Notes: generated by a model from the sequence alone, not told the origin. Counted from the first letter of the stretch, positions 40,634 through 49,648 are shown. The stretch: 64,000 nucleotides of DNA from JAPYTK01 sp964401935 (GCA_964401935.1 CAYOAL010000020.1:1-64000); one strand, 5' to 3'. A program made the numbers and translations.

Positions 40634-41463
40634 TCAAGCTCCTGAGTAAATGCGAACCCGTAGGCCGCCGCTTTCTTCACCCCCCGCACGAAGGCGTTGC
40701 GCGCCGGCTCGTCGACCACGAGCTCGACGGCTTCGTCACTCGGGGGGACCGTGTCGAAGTCGATCTGTTCGAGCCACAGCCCCACGTTCACCGTGAGGGT
40801 GACCCTGCCATCGGCGTCCAGCTGACCCCCCGCGAGCACGCAGCCAGCCACCTCCGGCCGACCGGTGGCCGAAGACGTCACCTCTTCGGCGGTGACGTGG
40901 ACGATGAAGGTGCGGTCGGCCTCCTCCGCGCGCCGCGCCACGCCGGCCAAGACCACCACCGCTCCGTCGAGCTCAACGGCGGCGCCGAAGCCGAAGGAAG
41001 CCGACTGGGCCACGCCCGACACCGCCTCGCTCACGCCGAGCGACGTCTCGTCGGCGAGGAGGTCGACCGCCAGGTTGGGGTGCGCCTCGCCGAGCACGTC
41101 GCCCGCCTGATAGTGCCCGGGGTGCGCCAGCGCGGACGGGATGAGCCCGCTCGGAGAGAACCCTCTGGCGATGGGCGCCCCCGCGAGGAACAGCACGTCG
41201 CCCACGACGAGTCGAGCCTGGGTCACCTCCACCGTCCAGCCGCCAGCCGTCGTGACCGTCGGCGTAGCGGCGACGTCGCTCGTCACCACCGTCTCCAAGC
41301 GGATCCGCTGGCCGCCGGTGGCGTCGTCACAGCCCCCCAGCGAGACGCCCAGCGAGGCCCCCAGCCCGAGATAGCCGAGCTCGAGGGCCACGAGACACGT
41401 GCTCGACAACAAGAGGCGTCGCGACAACGACGGCACGGGGCGGATGGTCTTCGGAGCAGTCAT
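40630..41463 (-). CDS. Lipoprotein, first gene of the TonB-receptor operon
   Basis: 277 residues with a long twin-Arg-like n-region (RRLLLSST), a hydrophobic stretch and lipobox SLGGC. The mature part is beta-rich (GWTVEVTQARLVVGDVLFLA, SALAHPGHYQAGDVLGEAHP) and contains a His-rich spot (AHPGHY) that could bind metal. It is translated with the EF-hand lipoprotein (ATGA overlap 40630-40633). Family unknown to me, though the three-gene set (two lipoproteins plus TonB receptor) looks like a conserved myxobacterial module. Confidence 0.7.
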   Translation of the reverse strand: MTAPKTIRPVPSLSRRLLLSSTCLVALELGYLGLGASLGVSLGGCDDATGGQRIRLETVVTSDVAATPTVTTAGGWTVEVTQARLVVGDVLFLAGAPIARGFSPSGLIPSALAHPGHYQAGDVLGEAHPNLAVDLLADETSLGVSEAVSGVAQSASFGFGAAVELDGAVVVLAGVARRAEEADRTFIVHVTAEEVTSSATGRPEVAGCVLAGGQLDADGRVTLTVNVGLWLEQIDFDTVPPSDEAVELVVDEPARNAFVRGVKKAAAYGFAFTQELE

Positions 41464-41620
41464 TCGAGGCCCTCAACGCCTCGCACTTCAACGCCGGATC
41501 GAGCGGTCGTCCAATCGCCGCGACAAAACGCCGCGGCACCGGTTCGTGCTAGCGGCTCCGCAGGGTCGGGAGTGCTCTCCGAGGCCCGCCACGCCGTCGT
41601 CGGACAGGCGAGCCGCCACC
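41464..41620. other. Promoter region of the TonB-receptor operon
   Basis: About 155 bases between the operon start (minus strand, 41463) and the end of the response-regulator gene. It probably contains the operon promoter. No unambiguous -35/-10 could be picked out. Confidence 0.4.
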
Positions 41621-42157
41621 TCAGTCGGGCCGGCGCCGCAGCTTTCGCTGCAGCGAACGGCGGTGGAGCCCCAGCACCTCGGCCGCCTTGGTCACGTTGC
41701 CGCCGCAGTCCGCGAGCACGCGCTGGATGTGCTCCCACTCCACCGCCGCCAAAGACGGCACGCTGCGCTCCCCATCTCCGGCGACGAGCGGACGCTCGAG
41801 CTGACCGAAGGCCGCCAAGATGTCGTCGAGATCGGCAGGCTTGGTGAGGTAGTCGACAGCGCCGAGACGCATCGCCTTCACCGCGGTGGCGATGCTCCCG
41901 TAGCCGGTGAGGACGATCACGCGCGTGGCCGGATCGATCCGCAACAAGTCGCGGACCACGGCGAGCCCGTCGTCGGAGCCGATGCGTAGATCGACGACGG
42001 CCAGCTCGGGCGACTCGTCGGCCGCGAGCTCGATGGCCTCCTCCGCGCTGGCGGCGGCGCGCACCCAGCACCCGCGCCCCTCGAAGGCGCGCGCGAGGTG
42101 GGCTCTCAGCCGCACGTCGTCGTCGACGACCAACACCGATGTCCCGTCGAGGCTCAT
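41621..42157 (-). CDS. regA: RegA/ActR/PrrA-type response regulator
   Basis: 178 residues: receiver domain with the acidic pocket VVDDDVR, phosphoacceptor Asp in LAVVDLRIG, VLTGYGS and TKPADLDD (Lys). A short linker and a C-terminal Fis-type helix-turn-helix (HIQRVLADCGGNVTKAAEVL, LHRRSLQRKLRRRP) follow. This size and layout is the RegA/PrrA/ActR redox regulator. It starts within the stop of the kinase gene (ATGA 42154-42157), so sensor and regulator are one unit. Confidence 0.92.
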   Translation of the reverse strand: MSLDGTSVLVVDDDVRLRAHLARAFEGRGCWVRAAASAEEAIELAADESPELAVVDLRIGSDDGLAVVRDLLRIDPATRVIVLTGYGSIATAVKAMRLGAVDYLTKPADLDDILAAFGQLERPLVAGDGERSVPSLAAVEWEHIQRVLADCGGNVTKAAEVLGLHRRSLQRKLRRRPD

Positions 42158-43584
42158 GACTTCGAGAGCGGCAAGCGTAGCGTCACCCGGGTGCCAAGCC
42201 CCGACCGCGACGCGAGCTCCACCTCGCCTCCGAGGCGTTCGATCACCGCCCGCCCGGCGAACAGCCCCATCCCCATCGTCCCCTTCGTGGTGAAGGGCTC
42301 ACGCCCCACCCGGCCGAGCTCGTCGGCGGTCATGCCGGCGCCGGTGTCGAGCACGTCGATGCGGCAGCGATCGCCCTCGTCGGACACCAACAGGTCGACG
42401 GTTTCGTCGCTCGGCGAGGCCTCGAGGGCGTTGGCCAGCAGGCCGCGCAGCACCTCGATCAGCGCCGCCGCTGGCGCGTCGACGCGCGCCCGACGCGCCC
42501 CCGGGCCGAGCTCCACGTTCACGCGGTGAGGCTGGGGCACACGCGTTCGCGCCTCCTCCACCACCGCTGGGATCCTCACCGGCCCCACGTCGTCGCCGCG
42601 CGCTCGCCGCGCCATGGCGTCGAGCGCGTCGCGACAGCGCTCCACCTCCTCGCGGATGAGACGCAGATCCTCGACACGCGCGCTCACGTGCTCCCCACGC
42701 TCGACCGCACGCACCAGCTCGGTCGACACGACGGCGATGGTGGTGAGCGGCGAGGCGATCTCGTGAGCGGCGGTGGCCGCGAGCGCGCCGAGCTCGGCCA
42801 AGCGATCGCTGCGCGCCTTCTCCGCCCGCAACGCGGCGAGCTCGAGCTCTCGTTGCCGCAGACTCCAGTTGCCGAGGTAGCCGATGAACAGCGCGAGCAC
42901 GACGAACGCGAGCCACATGTCTTCGGCGTGCACGCGCACGTGGGCCCCCGGATCCACGACGCCCTCGTGATGATCACCGGCGTGGCCAGCGACCGCTGCG
43001 TCGTGCCCGTGGTGCCCGTCGTCTTGGCCGTGCTCGTGGTCGGCCTTGAGCGGCTCGTGACGAACGGCCAAGAGCGCCACGCACGCCGCGATGACGAACG
43101 CCAGGCGCGCCGCCGCGCGTCGCCCAAGGAGCGCCGCACAGAGCACCAGGAGCGCGAGGAAGCTCAGCACGAAGGGGTTGTAGACGCCGCCTGCGAAGAA
43201 GAGCGCCAAGGTGGTGAGCACCACGTCGATGAGGAGCAACGCGGCGATGCTGCGGCGCGACGTGGTGCGCGTTCGGATGAGCCACCACGCGACGAGATTG
43301 CTCGCGGCCCCCACCGCGACGATCAGCGCGAAGGCCCGGCTCGGCAGCGCGACATGAAGGGCGCGCTCCGCGAGCGGCACCGCCACGAGCAGGCCGAGGA
43401 AGAGCGCCCAGCGCAGCCGCACGAGCCAACGCAGGTTGAGCTCGATGGCGCTCGTCCCCGGGGTCACCTTGGTCGCATAGCCGAAAGCCTTGGGCCTGTC
43501 GAACGCCCCCACCGCGACACGGATCACGGATCGAAGAGCAGGGGGCGGAGAGCACATCGCCACCGAGCGCCTACCCTTGCCCAC
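42154..43584 (-). CDS. regB: RegB/PrrB/ActS-type redox sensor kinase with His-rich loop
   Basis: 476 residues. Six or so membrane segments; between two of them lies the ubiquinone-binding motif GGVYNPF (132-138), diagnostic of RegB. The histidine box LAATAAHEIASPLTTI has His274, and the ATPase blocks follow (NALEASPSDE, DTGAGMT, MGMGLFAGRAVIERLGGE). A loop of about 40 residues (183-221) before the last membrane segment contains ten His plus many Asp and Glu (for example HEHGQDDGHHGHD), which RegB proteins normally lack. It suggests metal sensing added to redox sensing. The redox Cys known near the H-box of RegB is not seen. The start may be 43584 or ATG 43557. Confidence 0.9.
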   Translation of the reverse strand: MGKGRRSVAMCSPPPALRSVIRVAVGAFDRPKAFGYATKVTPGTSAIELNLRWLVRLRWALFLGLLVAVPLAERALHVALPSRAFALIVAVGAASNLVAWWLIRTRTTSRRSIAALLLIDVVLTTLALFFAGGVYNPFVLSFLALLVLCAALLGRRAAARLAFVIAACVALLAVRHEPLKADHEHGQDDGHHGHDAAVAGHAGDHHEGVVDPGAHVRVHAEDMWLAFVVLALFIGYLGNWSLRQRELELAALRAEKARSDRLAELGALAATAAHEIASPLTTIAVVSTELVRAVERGEHVSARVEDLRLIREEVERCRDALDAMARRARGDDVGPVRIPAVVEEARTRVPQPHRVNVELGPGARRARVDAPAAALIEVLRGLLANALEASPSDETVDLLVSDEGDRCRIDVLDTGAGMTADELGRVGREPFTTKGTMGMGLFAGRAVIERLGGEVELASRSGLGTRVTLRLPLSKS

Positions 43585-43658
43585 TCATCCATGGCGCCCC
43601 GACTCGCGAGCCTGGTGCAAGGAGCGCCCGCGTCGATAGAATGTAAGGTCTGCCCGCG

Positions 43659-44174
43659 ATGGACGAACACAATCGCAAGTTCGACGGCCCACTCGCCTAC
43701 GAGCCCACCATGAACTGGCAGCACGTAGAGCCCGAGGACTTCGCGCCCACCCACGTGATGGAGGTGCCAGATCTGAGCGGCTTCGACCTGCCCGACCCCA
43801 CCAGCGACACCGAGCCGCCGCCCGACTTCACCCGCGAGCTCAGCCCCGAGGAGGCGGCCAAAGTGCTCGGGATGCCTGCGGACACCCAGCCCCCGCCCTC
43901 GGCGGCGCTCCGCGCGATGCCGCTGCCCTCACCGCCGTCGCTCCCGCGACCGATGCCGATGGCCGCTCCCATGGCCCCCACGAGCCCCATGGCCCCCACC
44001 GCCCCCAGCCCTGCGTCGCCCGGGCCACGGCCGCCCATGGTGAGCCACGTCGTCGAGATCCCCTACCAGGCCGAAGGGCTGTCGGAGCAGGCGCGCCTCC
44101 TGCTCGTGCTCCTCGCGGTGGGCATGATCTTGGCGCTCGCGAGCGCCGCCCTCGCCTTGCTCATCGGGTTCTAA
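43659..44174 (+). CDS. Hypothetical single-pass membrane protein
   Basis: 171 residues. The N-terminal 130 residues are acidic at first, then very rich in Pro, Ala and Met (PMPMAAPMAPTSPMAPTAPS), so disordered. The C-terminal end is a single hydrophobic helix (ARLLLVLLAVGMILALASAA) reaching the last residues. It is therefore a tail-anchored cytosolic protein. No family recognised. Codon use is normal for the region. Confidence 0.6.
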   Translation: MDEHNRKFDGPLAYEPTMNWQHVEPEDFAPTHVMEVPDLSGFDLPDPTSDTEPPPDFTRELSPEEAAKVLGMPADTQPPPSAALRAMPLPSPPSLPRPMPMAAPMAPTSPMAPTAPSPASPGPRPPMVSHVVEIPYQAEGLSEQARLLLVLLAVGMILALASAALALLIGF

Positions 44175-44228
44175 CCCCAACCCAACGAAGCCGCTGCCGA
44201 ATGTAGTGGCATCGGTTAGCATCGTGGG

Positions 44229-46592
44229 ATGCTTGCCCGATCCCCTCGTTCTCCGCGCGGTGCGTGGCTCCTCCTCATCAGCGCCACGAGCTTCGGGCTC
44301 GCGCTCGGGGCCGCGTGCGACGGCGGCCAGACCACCGTCGCGACGTCCGGCACGGCCGGCTCGAACGCAGGCGGGAGCGGCGGCAGCGGCGGCGACGGGA
44401 CCGGCGGGCTCAACGTCGGCGGCGCGCCCGGCTGCGTCGACGGCGAGGCCTGCGAGGGAGGCATCTGCGCGGGAGGCGAGTGCTGCGAGAGCGAGCGCGC
44501 CTGCGTGAGCGAGTGCTGCGCCGAGGGAGATATTTGCTCTTTTCAAGAGTGTGTCACCCCCGGCGACGAGTGCATCGACGCCGACGACTGCACCAGCGAC
44601 GAATACTGCGAATACGCGCTCGGCGAGCCGACGGGCCAGGGGGGAGGCGGCGCCAGCTGCCAAGGCGGCATCGAGCTGCCCACCGGGAAGTGCCTCCCCA
44701 AGCCGCCGCGCTGTGGCGAAGACGAAGATCCGGGCGACCCCCCGACGTGTCTCGAGGCGTGTGAGTACGTGCCGCCGACGCCAGCCTTCGATCCTCAGCT
44801 CAAATACAGCTGGGGCATGGAGCTCGCGCCGCCCTACGCCACCGACATCATGATGACGCCGATCGTGCTGCAGCTCGACGACGACAACTGCGACGGCGTG
44901 ATCAACGAGCGTGACATCCCCGACATCGTGTTCTCCACGTTCCAGAACGGTCAGTACAACGGCGCCGGCGTCCTCCGCGCGATCTCGGTCCAGTCGGGGG
45001 TGCTCGTGGAGAAGTGGTTTCTCCCCGACGTGATCCAACCCACGCGACAGCTCGCCGGGGGAAACATCGATGGCGTCCCAGGCAGCGAGATCGTTGCCTG
45101 CGCGAGCGACGGCACGGTGAAGGCGCTGAGCGGTGCGGGGGTGGTGCTCTGGACGAGCCCTCCCCTCGCCTGCGTGATGCCGTCCATCGCCGATCTCGAT
45201 CAGGACGGCGACGTCGAGGTGATCGTCGAGGGGGCCATCCTCGACGGGGTCACCGGCACCATCGAGCACAACTTCAGCGAGCCGCTCGACTCGAGCTTCG
45301 TCGTGAGCGACATCACCGGCGACGGCAAGCTCGAGATCGTCACCGGCAGCCAAGCCTTCGACGATCAGGGGCAGCTCATCGTCGACACCAACCTCGCGAA
45401 CACCTCGAGCTTCGCGGGCACCTCCGACTGGAAGTCGCCGTGGCCGGCGGTGGCCGACCTCGACGGCGACGGCACGCCAGAGATCGTGGTGGTGCACAAC
45501 CTCGAGCACGAGCTCAGCATCTGGCGCTACGACCCCACCGCGCCGAACGACTTCGTCGTCGTCCGCGGGCCGATCGACATCAACGGCACCCTGCCCGCCA
45601 CCGACTGTCCGAGCGGCTCCTGGGGGCGCACCCATGGCGGCGGCCCGCCCACGATCGCCGATTTCAACGGCGACGGTGTCCCCGACGTGGCGCTGGCGGG
45701 TGGCGTGGGCTACGCGGTGTTCGACGGCGCGAAGCTCATGGATCCGCTCGTGGCCGGACCCGACACGTTCCTGTGGGTGAGGAGCACCACCGACTGCTCG
45801 AGCGCGTCCACCGGCAGCACCGTGTTCGACTTCAACGGGGATGGGATCGCGGAGGTGATCTACTCCGATCAGCTGATGCTCCGGGTGTACGAGGGCCCCA
45901 CCGGGAACGTGCTGTGGGACACGTGCAACACCACCGCCACCCTCATCGAGAACCCCATCGTCGCCGACATCGACAACGACGGTCACGCCGACATCGTGGC
46001 CGTGTCCAACGCCTACTCCCAGACCTGCGACGACGGCACCACCACCAAACAGGCCGGGGTGCGCGTGTTCTCCGACACCACGTGGGTGCGCACCCGCCGC
46101 ATCTGGAACGAGCACGCCTACCACATCACCAACGTGGAGGAAGACGGCACCATCCCGCAGCTCGAGACGGTCAACTACCTCGAGCCCGGTCTCAACAACT
46201 TCCGGCTCAACAAGCAGCCCGGAGGAGAGTTCTCCGCCCCCGACGCGGTGGTGTCGGTCGCGCCGCGCTGCGCCGCCGAGTTCGGCCTCGAGGCCACCGT
46301 GCGCAACGTGGGGGAGGCGTCGCTCCCCGCCGACGTGGTGGTCGGCTTCTACGCGGGCCTGCCGCCGTCGGGCACCTTGCTCGGCACCGCGAGCACCACC
46401 CGCGTCCTCTACGCGCTCGACAGCGAGAAGGTGTTCCTCGCGCTCCCGAGCCCCGACCCCGACATCGTCAACGGCAACACCTTCGTCTACGCGGTGGTCG
46501 ACGACGGCCCTCCCCACCCCGAGTGGAACGAGTGTCGCACCGACAACAACACGTCGGTCGCCGTCAGCGCCGCCTGCGCCATCGTGAACTGA
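44229..46592 (+). CDS. FG-GAP/VCBS repeat surface lipoprotein
   Basis: 787 residues. Signal peptide with Cys after SFGLALGAAC, then a Ser/Gly linker and a Cys-rich domain (CEGGICAGGECCESERACVS). The main part consists of FG-GAP/VCBS-type blades with Ca2+-binding D-x-D-x-D loops (DLDQDGDVEVIVEG, DLDGDGTPEIVVVHN, DFNGDGVPDVALAGG, DFNGDGIAEVIYSD, DIDNDGHADIVAVSN), an integrin-alpha-like beta propeller. The last 120 residues look like a CARDB-type beta-sandwich (ATVRNVGEASLPADVVVG). Likely outer-surface adhesion. Monocistronic. Confidence 0.85.
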   Translation: MLARSPRSPRGAWLLLISATSFGLALGAACDGGQTTVATSGTAGSNAGGSGGSGGDGTGGLNVGGAPGCVDGEACEGGICAGGECCESERACVSECCAEGDICSFQECVTPGDECIDADDCTSDEYCEYALGEPTGQGGGGASCQGGIELPTGKCLPKPPRCGEDEDPGDPPTCLEACEYVPPTPAFDPQLKYSWGMELAPPYATDIMMTPIVLQLDDDNCDGVINERDIPDIVFSTFQNGQYNGAGVLRAISVQSGVLVEKWFLPDVIQPTRQLAGGNIDGVPGSEIVACASDGTVKALSGAGVVLWTSPPLACVMPSIADLDQDGDVEVIVEGAILDGVTGTIEHNFSEPLDSSFVVSDITGDGKLEIVTGSQAFDDQGQLIVDTNLANTSSFAGTSDWKSPWPAVADLDGDGTPEIVVVHNLEHELSIWRYDPTAPNDFVVVRGPIDINGTLPATDCPSGSWGRTHGGGPPTIADFNGDGVPDVALAGGVGYAVFDGAKLMDPLVAGPDTFLWVRSTTDCSSASTGSTVFDFNGDGIAEVIYSDQLMLRVYEGPTGNVLWDTCNTTATLIENPIVADIDNDGHADIVAVSNAYSQTCDDGTTTKQAGVRVFSDTTWVRTRRIWNEHAYHITNVEEDGTIPQLETVNYLEPGLNNFRLNKQPGGEFSAPDAVVSVAPRCAAEFGLEATVRNVGEASLPADVVVGFYAGLPPSGTLLGTASTTRVLYALDSEKVFLALPSPDPDIVNGNTFVYAVVDDGPPHPEWNECRTDNNTSVAVSAACAIVN

Positions 46593-46698
46593 CAAGCGCC
46601 CCCCGAGCGGGCACGACCTCGCGAGCCCGGGGCGCTAGCGGCCAGCGCGGCTCCGGACAAGCTGGATTCGTGCGCGGAGTCCTGACAAATTCGGGTCC

Positions 46699-47415
46699 AT
46701 GAGCGAGGACCCGTCGGGCAAGCCTACCGTCGACAAGCCGCTTCTCGACAAGCCGCTCTTCGGCAAGGGAGATCGCGCGGCCATCGTGGCCGGGCGCGCG
46801 GGGGTGGGCGTGCGCGGCTCGGTGTTCTGGGTGGGTGAGAACAAGTACGGCCCGGGGATGCGGTATGGGCTGCGCAGCGACGACGGTGAGACCTTCTGGG
46901 TGGACGAGACCCAGATCGGTCGCGAAGAAGACGCGCCGCCGCCGCCCCCCCGCGCCCCGCGCGACGACTCCGCGATCGCCCTCGAGAAGGGGGCCCGTGT
47001 CGAGATCACCGGTGGCCCGTCCGTGGGCGTGCGCGGCGAGGTGTTCTGGACCGGCGCGTCCAGATACGGCAACGGGATGCGCTACGGCGTGCGCAGCGAA
47101 GACGGCGAGAGCCACTGGGTCGACTCCCATCAGGTGCGCGTCGACCCCAACGCCAGCAACGCACGAGGCGGAGAGAGGAGTCCCGGCGGGGAGAGAGCGT
47201 CTGGCCCCCCGCCGGCTTCGCACCGCGCGCCTCCACGCGGCCCGCGACCGGGGGGTGCAAGCTCTTCGGCGAGCGTCGCCGACAAGGGTGTGCCACACTC
47301 GGCGATGATCGACTCGGGTGGGGCCCCCTTCGAAGAGCCCTCGGAGCTGCCGCCAGAAGCGTTCGACGACGAGGATCTGCCGCCAGAAGCCTACGAAGAC
47401 GACATCCCGTTCTGA
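46699..47415 (+). CDS. Protein with two SH3-like repeats
   Basis: 238 residues. Two copies of a roughly 50-residue unit: GVGVRGSVFWVGENKYGPGM with RYGLRSDDGETFWVDETQI, and VGVRGEVFWTGASRYGNGM with RYGVRSEDGESHWVDSHQV. The unit looks like a small SH3/KOW-type barrel. A Pro/Gly-rich linker and an acidic tail with repeated LPPEA(F/Y)DD follow. No signal peptide, so probably cytosolic. A similar unit occurs in many Deltaproteobacterial proteins of unknown role. Confidence 0.65.
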   Translation: MSEDPSGKPTVDKPLLDKPLFGKGDRAAIVAGRAGVGVRGSVFWVGENKYGPGMRYGLRSDDGETFWVDETQIGREEDAPPPPPRAPRDDSAIALEKGARVEITGGPSVGVRGEVFWTGASRYGNGMRYGVRSEDGESHWVDSHQVRVDPNASNARGGERSPGGERASGPPPASHRAPPRGPRPGGASSSASVADKGVPHSAMIDSGGAPFEEPSELPPEAFDDEDLPPEAYEDDIPF

Positions 47416-47485
47416 CCCTCCCGCCGCAGGAGCAGCCTCCCGATGATCGGGTTGTGACTTGCCGAAGCGGCCTCACCGCGTGAGA

Positions 47486-48451
47486 ATGCGCGCTCCCATC
47501 AGGTACGACATGCCCGAATCCAACCAAGACCGGCCCCGCCGGAAACGCAGCAAGAAGCAGCTCGGCGCCAAAGCGGCCGCCGCTTCCACCTCCCCGAAGA
47601 CCACCGACCGGCCTCGCCGCCGCCGAGCCGAGCCAGAGCCTCCGGCCGAGTCCGCCTGGACCAACGGCCACATGTTCATGGCCGTGGTGTTCGGCGTCGC
47701 GGTGGGCGGCTTCGGCGGCTACACCCTCGCGGGTGGCAAAGACGCCGCGACGCCGTCGAAAGATGCGACGGCCGCCACCGGCGCCGCTGCGACGGCCGCC
47801 ACTGGCGCACCCGGCGCCCCCGCCAAGGGCCCCGACGCCCGGCCTACGCCGCCTCCGAGCGCGCCGGTGTACATCGAGCTCGCCGACTACAGCCCGCGGA
47901 TCGGGCCGAAGCACGCGAAGGTGACGATCCTAGAATTCAGCGACTTCCAATGACCGCACTGCGCGAGGGTCGGTCCGCCCCTCAAAGAAGTTGCGAAGGC
48001 GTTTCCGAACGACGTGTCCGTTCATTTGCGCCACTTCCCACTCTCGTTCCATAAGCAGGCCGAGCCTGCTGCGCGCGCGGTGCAAGCGGCGCAACGACAG
48101 AACAAGGCGTGGGACATGGAAGAAATCCTGTTCAAGAACATGCGCGCCCTCGGCGACGAAGACCTCGAGGGCTACGCCAAGGAGATCGGCCTCGACATCG
48201 ATCAGTTCAAGGCTGACTTCGCGAGCGACGCCGTGAAAAAAGAGGTCCAGGACGACATGGCCGCGGCCCAGAAGTCCGGCCAGGTGCGCGGTACGCCGTC
48301 GATCTTCATCAACGGCAAGAAGTACGGGGGACAGCGCACCACCGAGGCCGTCCGGGCCGTCGTGGAGGAAGAGATCAAGCGCGCCGATGCCCTCCTCGGG
48401 AAGGGCGTCTCGCTCGAGCAGCTCTACGAGAAGCTGTCGAGCGAAGGCTGA
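47486..48451 (+). CDS. DsbA-like thiol oxidoreductase, probable selenoprotein (TGA codes Sec)
   Basis: One reading frame runs from ATG 47486 (or ATG 47510) to 48451, interrupted only by TGA at 47951-47953. Before it: a basic N-terminus, one membrane helix (MFMAVVFGVAVGGFGGYTLA), an Ala/Thr/Pro linker, then KVTILEFSDFQ. After it: PHCARVGPPLKEVAKAFPND, the DsbA/DsbG-type helical insertion, and GTPSIFINGKKYGG with the cis-Pro of the thioredoxin fold. So the active site is U-P-H-C, where every relative has C-P-H-C. A hairpin with a GGU-containing loop follows at SECIS distance. The protein is envelope-side, anchored by its N-terminus. If not a selenoprotein, the gene is broken; the perfect conservation beyond TGA argues against decay. 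Confidence 0.88.
47954..47983 (+). promoter_or_regulatory. Candidate bacterial SECIS element
   Basis: Just after the TGA, gaggg (47965-47969) pairs with ccctc (47979-47983) around a nine-base loop (tcggtccgc) that contains GGU, as in the SelB-binding loop of E. coli fdhF. The loop begins 16 bases after the TGA, within the 16-37-base range described for bacterial SECIS. The stem is short (5 bp), so this is a candidate only. Confidence 0.55.
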
Positions 48452-48582
48452 TTCTCGCGCGACCAACGCGCTCTCGCGGGCGCTGCGAGCACGGCTCGTG
48501 GCGCCCGCCGCACTTTGTGGGATGAGGACCCGCTGTGGCGCATGCTCGCAGCGACCTCGAGCCTTGAGTTAGGATCGCCAAC

Positions 48583-49612
48583 GTGAGCGAATGGGGCCGA
48601 TACGAGGTGTGCGCCTCGCCGCCGAGTGTGATCCGACGCCGCCGGCCCGACGTTCGACTCATCGTGCAGGCGGGGCTCGTGGTGCAGGAGAAGGATCGCG
48701 CGAGCTATCCAGACCAGAGCGTCTTCATCGACGGGGTGTACGACGGCCCTCCGATGCTCGACAACCAGCGCCGACACTACGTGATCGATCACCACGTCGG
48801 CGTGGTGCGGGCTTTCACGCTCGCTTCTTGCGAACAGGCGGCGGTGTTGCTCGCGGGAGGGCTCCCCATCGGCGAAGGCACCTGGCACCTCTACGTGAAC
48901 GAGCCCGATCTCGACGCGATGCTCTCGGCCTGGTTGTTGCTCAATCACGACCGGTTGGTCGCCGACGACCACCGCTTCGGCCGCGTAGTCGACGAGCGGC
49001 GAGACGCGCCACACTCCGGTCTTACGGAGCTCGATCTCGCGCGTGCGCAGCTCCTCCAGGCGGCTCCGATGGGCGGCGTAGACGCGGGGCCGGAGCCCGC
49101 TGACGACCCCCATGTCCAAGCCGTGGGCGTCGATCACGCCTTCCACGCGGACGAGCGGCATCACGTCCCACAGCGAGCAGCTCGAGCTGCTCGATCGGCG
49201 ACTGCTCCAGCTCGATCAGAAGGCCAGCATCGCACCGAGCGAGCCGGGACGGACGCAGAGCGTGGAGTGGCGGCGGCGACGCATCGCGGTGCTCTACCAG
49301 GGCGAATACGGCATCTACGAGCTCGAGCGCGATCTGAAGAAGGTGCATGGGCGAGCGCTCGCCCTCATCGTGCTCGACCGCGGCAGCGGCTTCTTCACGC
49401 TGCTCCAGGTCGATCCGTTCCTGCCCAAGTCGCTCGCCGACGTGTACCCCATCCTCAACGAGGCAGACGCGGCGGTCGACCGCGAGAGCGGCAACACCTG
49501 GGGGGGCTCGTCCGACATCGGCGGCTCACCACGCGCCACCGGCAGCGCCCTCAGCGGCGAGCAAGTGCTGCGCCTCGCGTCCGACGTGTTCGCGCTCGAG
49601 CCGCGTGAGTAG
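48583..49612 (+). pseudogene. DHH-family-like phosphoesterase gene interrupted by internal inversion
   Basis: The 5' part (48583 to about 48985) encodes a DHH-type protein: VLQ-like LIVQAGLVVQEKDR, then HYVIDHHVGVVRAFTLASCE and YVNEPDLDAMLSAWLLLNHD. The 3' part (about 49170 to 49612) is also clearly coding on the plus strand, in another frame (SEQLELLDRRLLQLDQKA, then RRIAVLYQGEYGIYELERDL). Between them the plus frames are poor (third-position GC about 77%), whereas the minus strand reads VEGVIDAHGLDMGVVSGLRP and continues with natural composition and third-position GC above 90%. The segment seems turned around, flanked by an imperfect inverted repeat. As it stands no intact product can be made. 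Confidence 0.7.
48972..49158. other. Inverted segment with imperfect inverted repeats (48972-48988 and 49143-49158)
   Basis: The left arm ccgcttcggccgcgtag (17 nt) and the right arm ccacgcggacgagcgg (16 nt) are reverse complements except for two mismatches and a one-base gap. The roughly 155 bases between them carry coding sequence in the opposite orientation to both flanks. A 20-bp perfect palindrome (49174-49193) lies right beside the right arm. Crossover at the left arm restores the reading frame from DDHRFGR into VEGVIDAHG; the right side still needs one base of shift. Confidence 0.6.
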
Positions 49613-49648
49613 GCGACCGGTCGAGCCGCAAGCGTAAGCCGCCGCGCT

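Noticed and set aside
43929..46595. Long minus-strand frame opposite the FG-GAP lipoprotein
   Set aside because: It is the shadow of the FG-GAP gene; no motif, very high Val/His/Asp content.
48583..49608. Reading the whole DHH-like region as one intact 341-residue protein
   Set aside because: After about residue 135 the composition turns into shadow-type sequence; the real 3' part is in another frame and the middle is on the other strand.
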